From NCBI GenBank assembly GCA_036271315.1, contig DATBAV010000012.1, forward strand, positions 14,249-78,248: DNA of 64,000 nt. Reading direction: 5' to 3'. The DNA is from VRUE01 sp036271315. GTDB lineage: Bacteria > Actinomycetota > Thermoleophilia > Solirubrobacterales > 70-9. Below the pieces are notes generated by a model that was not told where the DNA came from, searched no databases, and saw only the letters and a program-made list of their open reading frames with translations. A program made the position numbers and the translations under genes. Below are positions 49,095-58,987 of the stretch, piece by piece. Position 1 is the first letter of the stretch, and every line of letters begins with the position of its first letter.

Positions 49095-50774
49095 TTGGAG
49101 ACGCCCAAGGCACCCGACAGTCCCAACCGCGAGGACGAAGAGCTCGCTCGCGACACTGCCGTGCGTGAGGCGGAGGCCTTTGCGCCGGGTGAGGAACCGG
49201 GCGCCAACCCGGCTCCGGGCCGCCAGGCGGGGCGCATCGCGCGCTCCACTGCGTTCTTCTCCGCTGCCACCGCGGCCTCGCGCATTGCCGGCCTCGGGCG
49301 CGAAGTCGTCGCCGCCTCCTACTACGGCGTCTACGGGCCGATGTCGGCCTTCACGATCGCCTTTCAGGTCCCCAACCTGGTCCGCAGCCTCTTCGCCGAT
49401 GCGGCGCTGCAGCCGGCCTTCGTGCCGATCTTTACCGAGCAGCTGGAGCAAAAAAATTACCGCGAGGCTTTCCGCCTCGCCTCGACCCTGCTGCTGCTGA
49501 TCACCCTTGCCCTGGGCGCGATCACGGCCCTCTTCGTACTGCTTGCCCCGGTGATCATGCCGGTCTTCGCTCCCGGTTTCGAAGGCGAGCTGCTCCACCT
49601 CACCGTCACCCTCTCCCAGGTTCTCTTCCCGATCCTGATCCTGCTCGGGATCAGCGGCGTCGTCGTCGGCATCCTCAACAGCTACGACCGCTTTGGCGCC
49701 TTCGCGATCTCGCCGCTGTTCTGGAACCTGACGATCATCGTCGTCACCGTCCTCCTGGCGCCCTCCTTTCATGGCCAGAACCGCATCTACGCCTACGCGA
49801 TCGGCATCCTCGTCGGCACCCTGGTTCAACTGCTGATCCCGGCCTGGGACCTGCGCAACACCCCGTTCAAGTTCGAATGGAGCTTCGAGTGGCGCAATCC
49901 CGACGTGCGGCGGGTGCTGCTGCTGATGCTGCCGGTGACGATCAGCCTCGGCCTGATCAACTTCAACATGCTGATCAACAGCATCTTCGGCAGCCTGGTC
50001 AGCGAACAGTCGCCGGCGGCGATCGACAAGGCGTTCCGCCTATACCAGCTGCCGCAGGGGATCTTCTCGGTGGCGATCGCCACGGTGCTCTTCCCGACGC
50101 TCGCCCGCTTTGCCTCGCGAGGGGAGATGGGGAACCTGCGGGCGACGATGGCCAACGGCATGCGCCAGATCCTTTTTGTCTTGGTGCCGGCAGCGGCCGC
50201 GATCCTCGTTCTCTCGACGCCGATGATCCGCCTCATCTACCAGCGCGGCGAGTTCACCCCCGAGCAGACGGCTCTGGTCGCCACCGCCCTCTTCTGGTTC
50301 GCCTTCTCGCTGCCGACCAACGGTCTCTACCTGTTGCAGACCCGCACCTTCTTCAGCCTGCAGCGCCCCTGGATGGCGACCGGGCTGGCCGGTCTCGACC
50401 TGGTGGTCTCTGCCCTTGGTGCCTTCCTTCTCTACAAGCCCTTCGGCACCGGCGGCATCGTCGCCGGCACCGGGATCGGCACGATCGCCGCCGTGATCGC
50501 CCAGGCGATCGTCCTGCGCCACGAGTTCGGTGGGCTCGAGCTGCGCCGCCTCGCCCAGACGACGATCAAGATCACGATTGCGGCGGCCGCCCTGGCCGCG
50601 GTCTCCTTCGGCGTCTGGGACGTGCTCGACAGCGCGCTCGGGCGTGGCCTCCTCGGCCAGATCGTCTCGCTCGGCGTCGGCTTGGGGCTAGGTGGTCTGA
50701 CCTATCTGGTGGCGGCGAAGCTGATGAGGATCGCCGAGCTGGAGCAGATCATGCGGCTGCTGCGGCGGCGCTAG
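49095..50774 (+). CDS. murJ: Lipid II flippase MurJ/MviN
   Basis: The 559-residue protein has about 14 membrane segments and the MVF family signatures. The start region is ARSTAFFSAATAASRIAGLGREVVAASYYG, then FQVPNLVRSLFADAALQPAFVPIFTE. Further on come LINFNMLINSIFGSLV, YQLPQGIFSVAIATVLFPTLAR and PTNGLYLLQTRTFFSLQRPW. MurJ flips lipid II for peptidoglycan synthesis. A 45-residue polar N-terminal tail precedes the first helix. The TTG start is inferred from position relative to the promoter. Confidence 0.95.
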   Translation: METPKAPDSPNREDEELARDTAVREAEAFAPGEEPGANPAPGRQAGRIARSTAFFSAATAASRIAGLGREVVAASYYGVYGPMSAFTIAFQVPNLVRSLFADAALQPAFVPIFTEQLEQKNYREAFRLASTLLLLITLALGAITALFVLLAPVIMPVFAPGFEGELLHLTVTLSQVLFPILILLGISGVVVGILNSYDRFGAFAISPLFWNLTIIVVTVLLAPSFHGQNRIYAYAIGILVGTLVQLLIPAWDLRNTPFKFEWSFEWRNPDVRRVLLLMLPVTISLGLINFNMLINSIFGSLVSEQSPAAIDKAFRLYQLPQGIFSVAIATVLFPTLARFASRGEMGNLRATMANGMRQILFVLVPAAAAILVLSTPMIRLIYQRGEFTPEQTALVATALFWFAFSLPTNGLYLLQTRTFFSLQRPWMATGLAGLDLVVSALGAFLLYKPFGTGGIVAGTGIGTIAAVIAQAIVLRHEFGGLELRRLAQTTIKITIAAAALAAVSFGVWDVLDSALGRGLLGQIVSLGVGLGLGGLTYLVAAKLMRIAELEQIMRLLRRR

Positions 50775-52838
50775 ATGCTCGGGGTTGGGCGCTACCTATT
50801 GGGGGTGGCAGAGCTGGGGGTGCTCGTCGGGTTTGCCTGGCTGGGAGCGACGAGCGTGCGCAGAAGGCTCGTACCGCGGCTCGATGGGCTCGTGGCACAA
50901 CTGACCACGGCGCTGCTGGCGATCGCCGGGTTGCTGTGGGTTGCCGAGGTGCTTGGGGCCTTTGGCTGGTTCAAGGTTGGGCCGTATCTGGCTGCCGTGG
51001 TGGTCGTGGGGGCTGGACTCCGGCTGTTGGTGGAGGGGCCGTGGGGGCGTCCCTCCGTCTTGCTGGGTTTTTCGCCTGGAGAGCCAGAGGCTGTCCGCGG
51101 GTGGGAGGGGGGCGAAAAAGAGGACGCCGCTGCGCCGGAGGGACGCCCCCCCGGCCCTTCGCCAGCGGCTCTGGTCGCCCTTGCGATAGCCGCGGTAGCG
51201 GTCGTCCATTTTGCGGCCGGGGTGAAGTTGCGGCTGTCGACTGGGATGACCGGGTTCGATTCGACTTGGTACCACGGGCCGTTCGCTGCTGGGTTCTTTC
51301 AGAGCGGGGACACGTGGAGCTTGCACTTCATTGCGCCGCAGTTTCTGGCCTGGTTCTATCCGGCGAACTCGGAAGTGCTGCATGCGGTGGGGATGGTTGC
51401 GTTCAGTCGGGACATCCTGTCGCCGCTGCTGAACCTCGGATGGTTCGTTGGGTGCTTGGTTGCTGCTTGGTGTATTGGGCGGCCCTATCGGGTTGCGCCT
51501 TGGTCGCTTGCGCTGGTGGCGATCGCTTTGAGCGTGCCCGCGCTCCATGACCAAGCGGGGGAGGCGCGGAACGACATCGTTGGGATCTTCTTCCTGCTTG
51601 CTGCTGTTGCGGTTGCCTTGGCCCAGCGCGAACGCAGTTCCAAATGGCAGGCAAGTGAAACTGCGTTCGCGCTGGGCCCGGTGGTTGTCGTTGGTATCGC
51701 GGCCGGGATGGCGGCTGGGACGAAGCTCAACTTCCTTCTGCCCGCGGCGGTCCTCGTGGTGGGCATCGCGCTCGTTGCTCCGCGGGGTCGTCGCTGGCGC
51801 GCCCTCGTTGCGGGTGGGCTGGCCGCCCTGGCGGGCGGTGGTTACTGGTACCTGCGAAACCTCGTCCACACCGGCAACCCGCTGCCCTGGGTCAAACATC
51901 TCGGCCCGATCGCGCTGCCAGCGCCCGCGCAGGCCCTTGGCGGGCGCGAAGACCACAGCGTGCTCGGCTACCTCACCAACGGCTCGGTCTGGTCGGATTG
52001 GTTCCTGCCCGGCCTCCACCACGGCCTCACCATCCTCTGGCCGCTGATTGCCGCTCTTGCCATCGGGGGCCTGGTCCTCTGCCTCGGCCGCCGCTCCGAC
52101 CCCATCCTTCGAGTTGTCGCGGCCGTCGGCCTCGCCGCCGGCTTGGCCTGGCTGATCGCTCCTACCTCCGCCTCGGGCCCCGACGGCATGCCCCAAGGCT
52201 TCGAATCCGGCCTCCGCTACCTAGCTCCAGCTTTGGTGCTTGGCCTGGCCGTCCTGCCGCTAGCGCTACTCCCGCGGGTGGCGTGGTGGCGGGGGGCCCC
52301 CATGGCGGAGGGCGTGCGCAGCGCGTCCGAGCACATGGGGGAAGGCCGCCGCGACAGGACCCGCGGGCCACTAGCGATCGCGACTCTGATCGTTCTGGTC
52401 GCGGCAATTGCGCTCGGCTACCCGATTCAGCGTCATTATCTGGAGCGTCGCTACGCCGACCCCAGCTTCACCACCCCCGGTCTCAACGCCGCTTTCGCCT
52501 GGGCCCAGGACATCAGCGACGCCCGCATAGCCACCACCAGTACCCGCCAATACCCCCTTTACGGCCGCGACCTGAGCAACGAAGTCACCTACATCGGCAC
52601 CGAACAACCCCACGGCGGCTTCACCGCCCCAACGACCTGTCTCCGATGGCGCCGCCTCCTCAACGAAGGCAACTACGACTACGTAGTCACCTCCCGAGAC
52701 CGCATAGAACCCAACAAGCCCCCGTACCCACCCACCGCTCGCTGGACAGCAGCTCCCGGCGCAACGGTGGTCTTGCGCAAGCCGCCGACAGTGATCTACA
52801 AGCTGAGGACCCCATTGGATCCATCGGCGTGTCGGTAG
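50775..52838 (+). CDS. Multi-pass membrane protein, glycosyltransferase 39-like
   Basis: The 687-residue protein has ten or more hydrophobic segments and a large early loop with TGMTGFDSTWYHGPFAAGFFQSGDTWSLHF. Its DxxWYH-type motif recalls ArnT/PMT-family glycosyltransferases, whose catalytic Asp is in the first loop. The C-terminus is a periplasmic-like domain (YIGTEQPHGGFTAPTTCLRW). The exact activity is unknown. It begins at the base after the murJ stop. Two extramembrane loops are encoded by palindromic repeat-like DNA (near 51095-51152 and 52272-52366), giving Gly/Arg/Glu-rich insertions. Confidence 0.7.
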   Translation: MLGVGRYLLGVAELGVLVGFAWLGATSVRRRLVPRLDGLVAQLTTALLAIAGLLWVAEVLGAFGWFKVGPYLAAVVVVGAGLRLLVEGPWGRPSVLLGFSPGEPEAVRGWEGGEKEDAAAPEGRPPGPSPAALVALAIAAVAVVHFAAGVKLRLSTGMTGFDSTWYHGPFAAGFFQSGDTWSLHFIAPQFLAWFYPANSEVLHAVGMVAFSRDILSPLLNLGWFVGCLVAAWCIGRPYRVAPWSLALVAIALSVPALHDQAGEARNDIVGIFFLLAAVAVALAQRERSSKWQASETAFALGPVVVVGIAAGMAAGTKLNFLLPAAVLVVGIALVAPRGRRWRALVAGGLAALAGGGYWYLRNLVHTGNPLPWVKHLGPIALPAPAQALGGREDHSVLGYLTNGSVWSDWFLPGLHHGLTILWPLIAALAIGGLVLCLGRRSDPILRVVAAVGLAAGLAWLIAPTSASGPDGMPQGFESGLRYLAPALVLGLAVLPLALLPRVAWWRGAPMAEGVRSASEHMGEGRRDRTRGPLAIATLIVLVAAIALGYPIQRHYLERRYADPSFTTPGLNAAFAWAQDISDARIATTSTRQYPLYGRDLSNEVTYIGTEQPHGGFTAPTTCLRWRRLLNEGNYDYVVTSRDRIEPNKPPYPPTARWTAAPGATVVLRKPPTVIYKLRTPLDPSACR
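51095..51152. repeat. Partial relative of the type-3 repeat inside a coding sequence
   Basis: CCGCGGGTGG (51095-51104) is followed by GGGGGGCG...CGCCCCCC arms (51107-51114, 51144-51151) and GAGGACGC (51120-51127). The same words occur in that order in the 52879 copy. The right-hand half is missing. Confidence 0.45.
52272..52366. repeat. Type-3 palindromic repeat, intragenic copy
   Basis: It begins with CCGCGGGTGGCG and ends with GCGACAGGACCCGCGG, both identical to the intergenic copy at 52879-52969. CCGCGGGT and ACCCGCGG form an 8-bp outer stem. Inside, CCCCCATG pairs with CATGGGGG. It lies in frame within the membrane protein gene. Confidence 0.7.
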
Positions 52839-52878
52839 CGCCGACGCTTTGCCGGGAGGATTCACCGAACGGCGTCTG

Positions 52879-52969
52879 CCGCGGGTGGCGCCGTAGGGGC
52901 GGACCGCCCCCGAGGACGCTTTAGCGACCGCAGGGGGTGGTGGGTCCCCTGCGGCGACAGGACCCGCGG
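52879..52969. repeat. Type-3 palindromic repeat, intergenic copy with three-way-junction fold
   Basis: The outer stem CCGCGGGT/ACCCGCGG encloses two perfect hairpins: GGGGCGG-A-CCGCCCC (52896-52910) and CCGCAGGGG-9 nt-CCCCTGCGG (52928-52954). It lies in the 184-base gap before lepA. It may be a terminator, a structured RNA or a mobile repeat. Confidence 0.75.
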
Positions 52970-52999
52970 CCCACGGCGTTTCGCTGGATCAGCCAACCA

Positions 53000-53016
53000 G
53001 TCGCCATACTGGCGAC
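53000..53016 (+). promoter_or_regulatory. Hairpin overlapping the lepA promoter/leader
   Basis: GTCGCCA-TAC-TGGCGAC lies 6 bases before the lepA ATG. CATACT inside it could be a -10 element 12 nt from the start. Confidence 0.3.
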
Positions 53017-53022
53017 CCGCCC

Positions 53023-54815
<1,793 letters not shown>

Positions 54816-54816
<1 letters not shown>

Positions 54817-54929
54817 GCGGGGTCGAGCGCCCCTGCCGGCTCAACTTTTTCGGTGTTGAGTCTGTTTGCTGGCGCCGCTAGGGATTGCCGAAAAAGTACA
54901 AGCCGCCGGCAGGGGCGCTCGACCCCGCC
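54816..54929. repeat. 25-bp perfect inverted repeat enclosing type-2 core repeat
   Basis: Arms 54816-54840 and 54905-54929 are exact complements starting in the lepA stop. The loop holds the type-2 core: ACTTTTTCGG (54844-54853), GCTGGCGCCGCTAGG and CCGAAAAAGT (54888-54897). The blocks match the copy at 14.65 kb, but the outer arms are unrelated. Confidence 0.88.
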
Positions 54930-54972
54930 AGCTAGCGAAACTGGCCAGACGACCAGGAACCCGGAGCGTCTC

Positions 54973-54978
54973 TAGACT
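54973..54978 (+). promoter_or_regulatory. -10 hexamer upstream of the hadA-like gene
   Basis: TAGACT ends 9 nt before the ATG at 54988, with no Shine-Dalgarno. Confidence 0.4.
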
Positions 54979-54987
54979 GCCGCGACC

Positions 54988-55428
54988 ATGAGCGTAAAGA
55001 CAGAGGCAATTGGCAAGGAATGGCCCGCTACGCAGTACGAGGTGGGCAAGGAGAAGATCGGCGAGTACGCGCGCGTGCTCGGGATCGATAACCCGGTGCA
55101 CTTCGACCGCGAAGCGGCTAAGGCGGCCGGTTTCCGCGACGTCGTCGCGCCGCCGATGTTCGCCGTCGTCTACAGCTCGCCCGCTGTCGGACCGGCGATG
55201 TTCGACCCCGAGGTGGGGATGAACTTCGCCGCGATGGTGCACGGTGGCCAGGAGTTCGAGTGGGGCGAGCCGGCCTGCTCGGGTGACGAAATCACGACCA
55301 CGGCCAAGTGCCTGGATATCTCCGAAAAGGACGGCAAGGGCTTCTACATCTTCGAGACCAACGCCGTCAACCAGAACGGGGACCAGGTCGTCAAGGGCAC
55401 CTGGACCTGCATCGTGAGAGGAGTCTGA
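54988..55428 (+). CDS. MaoC/FAS1-type dehydratase subunit (HadA-like)
   Basis: The 146-residue protein has the N-terminal-type MaoC hot-dog domain: YEVGKEKIGEYARVLGIDNPVHFDREAAKAAGFRDVVAPPMFAVVY, then VHGGQEFEWGEPACSGDEITTTAKCLDI. In mycobacterial HadAB this subunit lacks catalytic residues and forms the substrate channel. The gene is followed 1 base later by the catalytic-type subunit. The likely role is dehydration of 3-hydroxyacyl-ACP in fatty acid elongation. Confidence 0.87.
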   Translation: MSVKTEAIGKEWPATQYEVGKEKIGEYARVLGIDNPVHFDREAAKAAGFRDVVAPPMFAVVYSSPAVGPAMFDPEVGMNFAAMVHGGQEFEWGEPACSGDEITTTAKCLDISEKDGKGFYIFETNAVNQNGDQVVKGTWTCIVRGV

Positions 55429-55429
55429 G

Positions 55430-55822
55430 ATGGCCGATCTGAACGTTGGCGACCCGATCCCGGAGCTGAGGGTCACGCCGGACAAGTACCTGACGCATCG
55501 CTACGCCGGTGCCTCGGGGGACTTCAACCCGATCCACATCGATCCTGAGTTCGCCAAGGCCGTCGGCCTGCCCGGCACGATCTTGCACGGCCTTTACATG
55601 ATGGGCCTGGTTGCCCGCGCCAACGCCGGCCTTGCCGGCGGCGATCCGCGGGCGCTCAAACGACTCTCGGTCCAGTTCCGCGGCATGGGCGCTCCCGAGA
55701 CGGAGATCGTCGTCAGCGGCACCGTGAAGTCGGTTGATGGGGACACGGTCGTGGTCGACACGGTCGCGGCGCAGGGCGAGAACCAGACGATCCGTAATGC
55801 CGAGGCGGAAATTCAGCTCTAA
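55430..55822 (+). CDS. MaoC-like dehydratase catalytic subunit (HadB-like)
   Basis: The 130-residue hot-dog protein has the hydratase-2 motif RYAGASGDFNPIHIDPEFAKAVGLPGTILHGLYMMG, with the catalytic Asp and His. It is the partner of the adjacent HadA-like gene. Together they should convert (3R)-hydroxyacyl-ACP or -CoA to enoyl forms. GAGAGGAG precedes the ATG. The gene ends at a 30-bp hairpin upstream of hrcA. Confidence 0.9.
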   Translation: MADLNVGDPIPELRVTPDKYLTHRYAGASGDFNPIHIDPEFAKAVGLPGTILHGLYMMGLVARANAGLAGGDPRALKRLSVQFRGMGAPETEIVVSGTVKSVDGDTVVVDTVAAQGENQTIRNAEAEIQL

Positions 55823-55829
55823 GCGGTAG

Positions 55830-55905
55830 GGAGGGCCGGGTGCGCCTCTCAAAACACTCAAGCGAGGCTCCTGCCGAGTGTTTTGGGAGGCGCACCCGGC
55901 CCTCC
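55830..55905. repeat. 30-bp hairpin upstream of hrcA with CIRCE-like inner arms
   Basis: Arms 55830-55859 and 55876-55905 pair along 30 bp with one G-T pair and a 16-nt loop. The inner ends, AAAACACTC and GAGTGTTTT, resemble the CIRCE operator half-sites (TTAGCACTC/GAGTGCTAA), but the spacer is 16 rather than 9. It is probably the hadB terminator; an HrcA site is possible. Confidence 0.75.
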
Positions 55906-55908
55906 TCC

Positions 55909-55914
55909 TAGACT
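55909..55914 (+). promoter_or_regulatory. -10 hexamer of a leaderless hrcA transcript
   Basis: TAGACT ends 6 nt before the GTG at 55921 and lies 3 bases after the hairpin. Confidence 0.5.
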
Positions 55915-55920
55915 CTTAGC

Positions 55921-56943
55921 GTGCTTTCCTCGCGGCAAGAGCTGATTCTCAAGCTGGTTGTCGACGCCTATCTGGCGTCGGGCACGCCGGTGCCTTCGAA
56001 AGAGATCGCCGAGCAGCGGGGGGTTGAGTGGGGACCGTCGACCGTGCGGGCGGAGCTGGCGGCGCTGGAGGCGGCGGGGTATCTGACGCATCCGCACACG
56101 TCTGCGGGCAGGGTGCCGACCGAGCTGGGTTACCGGCAGCACGTCGACGCGATGATGGCTACCGGCGGCCCGCCCGCCGAGAGCTCCGTGGAGCTCGAGC
56201 TGCGGCGGGAGATCGATGTGGCGATGCGGGAGACGACCACGGCGCTGGCGCAGGTGACGGACTTGATGGCCCTGGTGACGGCGCCGCCGGAGACGGTGGC
56301 GGCGACGATCCATCGGGTCGAGGTGCTGCGCCTGCAGCCAACCCGTGTGATGGTGGTGGCGATCGCCTCCAACGGCGCCGTGGCAAAGCGCGTATTCGAC
56401 TTCTCCGGCCCGGTCGACCCGGGCCTGGTCGAGTGGGCTTCGAGCTACCTGAACGAGTCGCTGACTGGGCTGGGGCTGGGAGCGCGCATGATCGCCAGCC
56501 GCCTCGCCGACCCGGAGCTGCCCCCGGTCGAGGCCGAGTTCGTCGCCACGCTCGGCTCTGCCTTCACCGAGCTCGAGCAGGAGGAGTCCGCCGACACCCT
56601 CTACACCGAGGGGGCCTCGCGCCTGCTCTCCGAAGCCCACTCCGCCGACCTGCCCCCGGCCGACATGTTGATGACGGCGCTGGAGGAGCGGGCGACGATG
56701 CTGGGAATGCTGCGCTCCGCCCTTGATCAGCGCTCGGTCTTCCTCTGGATCGGCGCCGAGAACCCGCGGCCGGAGCTGCGCTCGGTCAGCGTCGTCGGCG
56801 CCAACTACGGCCTCGCCCATCGCAACCTCGGTGCGGTCGGCGTGGTCGGGCCGCTGCGCATGGACTACGCCACCGCGATCGCCTCGGTCCGCGGCGCCGC
56901 CCGCGAGCTCTCGCGCTACTGCGAGACTATTTACGACGGTTAG
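55921..56943 (+). CDS. hrcA: Heat-inducible transcription repressor HrcA
   Basis: HrcA represses chaperone genes through the CIRCE operator. The 340 residues have an N-terminal winged helix (LSSRQELILKLVVDAYLASGTPVPSKEIAEQRGVEWGPSTVRAELAALEAAGYLTHPHTSAGRVPTELGYRQHVD). The HrcA core follows, with VLRLQPTRVMVVAIASNGAVAKRVF and the end NYGLAHRNLGAVGVVGPLRMDYATAIASVRGAARELSRY. It is followed 2 bases later by a DnaJ-like gene, the standard hrcA-dnaJ order in actinobacteria. Confidence 0.95.
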   Translation: MLSSRQELILKLVVDAYLASGTPVPSKEIAEQRGVEWGPSTVRAELAALEAAGYLTHPHTSAGRVPTELGYRQHVDAMMATGGPPAESSVELELRREIDVAMRETTTALAQVTDLMALVTAPPETVAATIHRVEVLRLQPTRVMVVAIASNGAVAKRVFDFSGPVDPGLVEWASSYLNESLTGLGLGARMIASRLADPELPPVEAEFVATLGSAFTELEQEESADTLYTEGASRLLSEAHSADLPPADMLMTALEERATMLGMLRSALDQRSVFLWIGAENPRPELRSVSVVGANYGLAHRNLGAVGVVGPLRMDYATAIASVRGAARELSRYCETIYDG

Positions 56944-56945
56944 CG

Positions 56946-57617
56946 ATGGCAGGCGATTACTACGAGCTGCTCGGGGTCGAGCGTGGCGCCTCCGACGCGG
57001 AGGTCAAGCGCGCGTTCCGCAAGGTCGCCCGCGAGCTGCACCCCGACGTCAACGCTCACGACCCCGAAGCCGAGGAGAAGTTCAAGGCCGCGGCCGAGGC
57101 CTACGAGGTGCTCTCCGATCCCGAGCGACGCCAGGTCTACGACCGCTACGGCCAGGACGGCTTGCGCCAGGGCGGCTTCCCGCCGGGCGGCGGCGCCGGC
57201 TTCGGCTCGATCGAGGACCTGCTGGGCGCGGTCTTCGGCGGCGCCTTCGGCTTCGAGGTGCGGCGCGGGCCGATGCGCGGTCAGGACCTGATGCACGCGG
57301 TCGAGATCTCAGCCGTGCAGGCGATGCTCGGGGTCAGCGTGAAGATTCCCAGTCACGAGGGCGAGCGCGAGATCGAGCTGCCTTCGGGCGTCCAGCACGG
57401 CACCCAGTTCGCCCTGCGCGGCCACGGGTTGCCGGGCGCGAACGGCGGCCCCCCGGGCGACCTTCGCATCGTCATCCACGTGATTGTTCCCAGCGACCTC
57501 TCCGACGAGCAGCGTGAGCTGGCGGAGAAGCTCGAGCAGTCGCTTGAGCCGCGCAACCTGCGCTCCGACCAGGGCGACGACGGCTTCCTCTCCCGCATGC
57601 GCAGAGCCTTCGGTTGA
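56946..57617 (+). CDS. Short DnaJ-like co-chaperone without zinc finger
   Basis: The 223-residue protein has a complete J domain (DYYELLGVERGASDAEVKRAFRKVARELHPDVN) with HPD at residues 32-34. A Gly-rich linker and one C-terminal substrate-binding-like domain (DLMHAVEISAVQAMLGVSVKIP, LPSGVQHGTQFALRGHGLPG, GDLRIVIHVIVPSDLSDEQREL) follow. The four CxxCxGxG repeats of DnaJ and the surrounding part of about 130 residues are absent; the protein has no Cys there. It occupies the dnaJ slot after hrcA. Translation is coupled to prmA by overlapping stop and TTG start. Confidence 0.9.
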   Translation: MAGDYYELLGVERGASDAEVKRAFRKVARELHPDVNAHDPEAEEKFKAAAEAYEVLSDPERRQVYDRYGQDGLRQGGFPPGGGAGFGSIEDLLGAVFGGAFGFEVRRGPMRGQDLMHAVEISAVQAMLGVSVKIPSHEGEREIELPSGVQHGTQFALRGHGLPGANGGPPGDLRIVIHVIVPSDLSDEQRELAEKLEQSLEPRNLRSDQGDDGFLSRMRRAFG

Positions 57618-58429
57618 TCCGCCTCGCCGTTCGCTGCACACCGGAGCAGGCCGAGATCGTCCTCGCCGAGCTGACCGTGCTGGCGCCCAACGGCGTCGAG
57701 GAAGAGACCGGGCCTGACTACGTCGAGTACGCGATCTACGGCGGCGAGGGCGAGCTGCCCGAGCTGGGGGAGATCGAGGTCGCCGCCGGCGACGGCCTGG
57801 TCGAGGTGGTTTCTACCGAGGTTCCGGATGACTGGGCCGACCGCTGGCAGGACTTCCATAAACCCCTGCTGGTCGGCGAGCGGCTCTGGCTGCGCCCCTC
57901 CTGGGAGGAGTCACGCGATGGCGCAATCGACCTCGTCGTCGACCCCGGCCAGGCCTTCGGCACCGGCGCCCATCCGACCACGCGCCTCTGTCTCGAATTT
58001 CTGCTCGAGCTCGAGCAGGCTGGTGAGGCCGGCGGTCCGCTCGCCGACCTAGGTACGGGCTCGGGCGTCCTGGCAATCGCAGCGGCCAAGCTCGGCTGGG
58101 ACCCGGTCAGTGGCTACGACCACGAGGAGCCCTCGATCGAGGCAGCCGCCGCCAACGCCGATGTAAACGGCGTCTCGCTGATGCTGGAGCGCCGCAACCT
58201 CCGCGAGGGCTTGCCCGAGCTGGCGCCGACGATCGTGGCCAACATGACCGCGCCGGTGCTGAAGGTGGTCGCGGAGCAGCTCAGCCGTGAGGCTCCCACA
58301 ACGCTCATCCTTTCCGGCCTGCTACCGAGCGAGCTCGACGAGACGGTGGCTGCCTTCGCGCCTATGGGCCTGAGGGAGGCGGATCGGCGCTTGCAAGGGG
58401 ATTGGGCCGCCCTTCTGCTCCGGGCCTAG
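57614..58429 (+). CDS. prmA: Ribosomal protein L11 methyltransferase PrmA-like
   Basis: The 271-residue SAM-dependent methyltransferase has an N-terminal substrate domain (IRLAVRCTPEQAEIVLAELTVLAPNGVEEE). The PrmA signature IDLVVDPGQAFGTGAHPTTRLCLEFL follows. Then come the SAM motif LADLGTGSGVLAIAAAKLGW, VANMTAPVL in place of the usual NILA, and SGLLPSELDE. PrmA trimethylates L11. The TTG start overlaps the dnaJ-like stop, as in the usual dnaJ-prmA order. Confidence 0.92.
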   Translation: MIRLAVRCTPEQAEIVLAELTVLAPNGVEEETGPDYVEYAIYGGEGELPELGEIEVAAGDGLVEVVSTEVPDDWADRWQDFHKPLLVGERLWLRPSWEESRDGAIDLVVDPGQAFGTGAHPTTRLCLEFLLELEQAGEAGGPLADLGTGSGVLAIAAAKLGWDPVSGYDHEEPSIEAAAANADVNGVSLMLERRNLREGLPELAPTIVANMTAPVLKVVAEQLSREAPTTLILSGLLPSELDETVAAFAPMGLREADRRLQGDWAALLLRA

Positions 58430-58433
58430 CTAT

Positions 58434-58931
58434 ATGTTTCTGCCGATGCTCGCGACGATTGTCAGTCCCGGCTACAAGTTCGCACTCTTCCTGCACATAC
58501 TCGCGGTGGTGCTGGCGTTCGGGCCGACCTTCGGTTACGCGCTCTTCTTCTCGGTCGTGCCGCAGTTCCCGCGGGCGACGCCGGCGATCCTGGCTGGGGT
58601 CCAAAAGACTGATCGCTACCTGGTCAACCCAGGGATGATCGTGCTGCTGCTCGCCGGTATCTACCTGCTGGCCGACGGTCCCTGGAAGGGCAGCGATGCC
58701 TTCATCAGCGTTGGCTTCCTGGCGATCCTCGTGCTCTTTGGGCTCCAACACGGTTTCTTCCAGCCGCAAGTGCGCAAGGCGCGGGAGCTGGCGGAACGCG
58801 ACCTGAAGGTCGGCGACGAGCTCAGCGAGGAGTTCACCGCGCTGAGTGCCCGCATCGGCCAGGTCGGCATGATCGCCGGGCTGATCGTGGTCGTGACGGT
58901 CTTCTTCATGGCCTACAAGCCCTTCCTGTAG
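58434..58931 (+). CDS. DUF2269-like integral membrane protein
   Basis: The 165-residue protein has four membrane segments (YKFALFLHILAVVLAFGPTFGYALFF, GMIVLLLAGIYLLA, FISVGFLAILVLFGLQHGFF, GQVGMIAGLIVVVTVFFMAY). FLHILAVVLAFGPTF with its His is typical of the DUF2269 group. Function is unknown. It starts 4 bases after prmA, so it is probably cotranscribed; an ATG 4 codons later is an alternative start. Confidence 0.75.
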   Translation: MFLPMLATIVSPGYKFALFLHILAVVLAFGPTFGYALFFSVVPQFPRATPAILAGVQKTDRYLVNPGMIVLLLAGIYLLADGPWKGSDAFISVGFLAILVLFGLQHGFFQPQVRKARELAERDLKVGDELSEEFTALSARIGQVGMIAGLIVVVTVFFMAYKPFL

Positions 58932-58987
58932 AGCTGGCGGACCGGCCTGCAAGCGGAGGCGCGCTCGACGCATCGCTGCCGATCGCG

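Noticed and set aside
55830..55905. Canonical CIRCE operator
   Set aside because: The spacer is 16 nt rather than 9 and the half-sites differ at outer bases, so I list it only as CIRCE-like.
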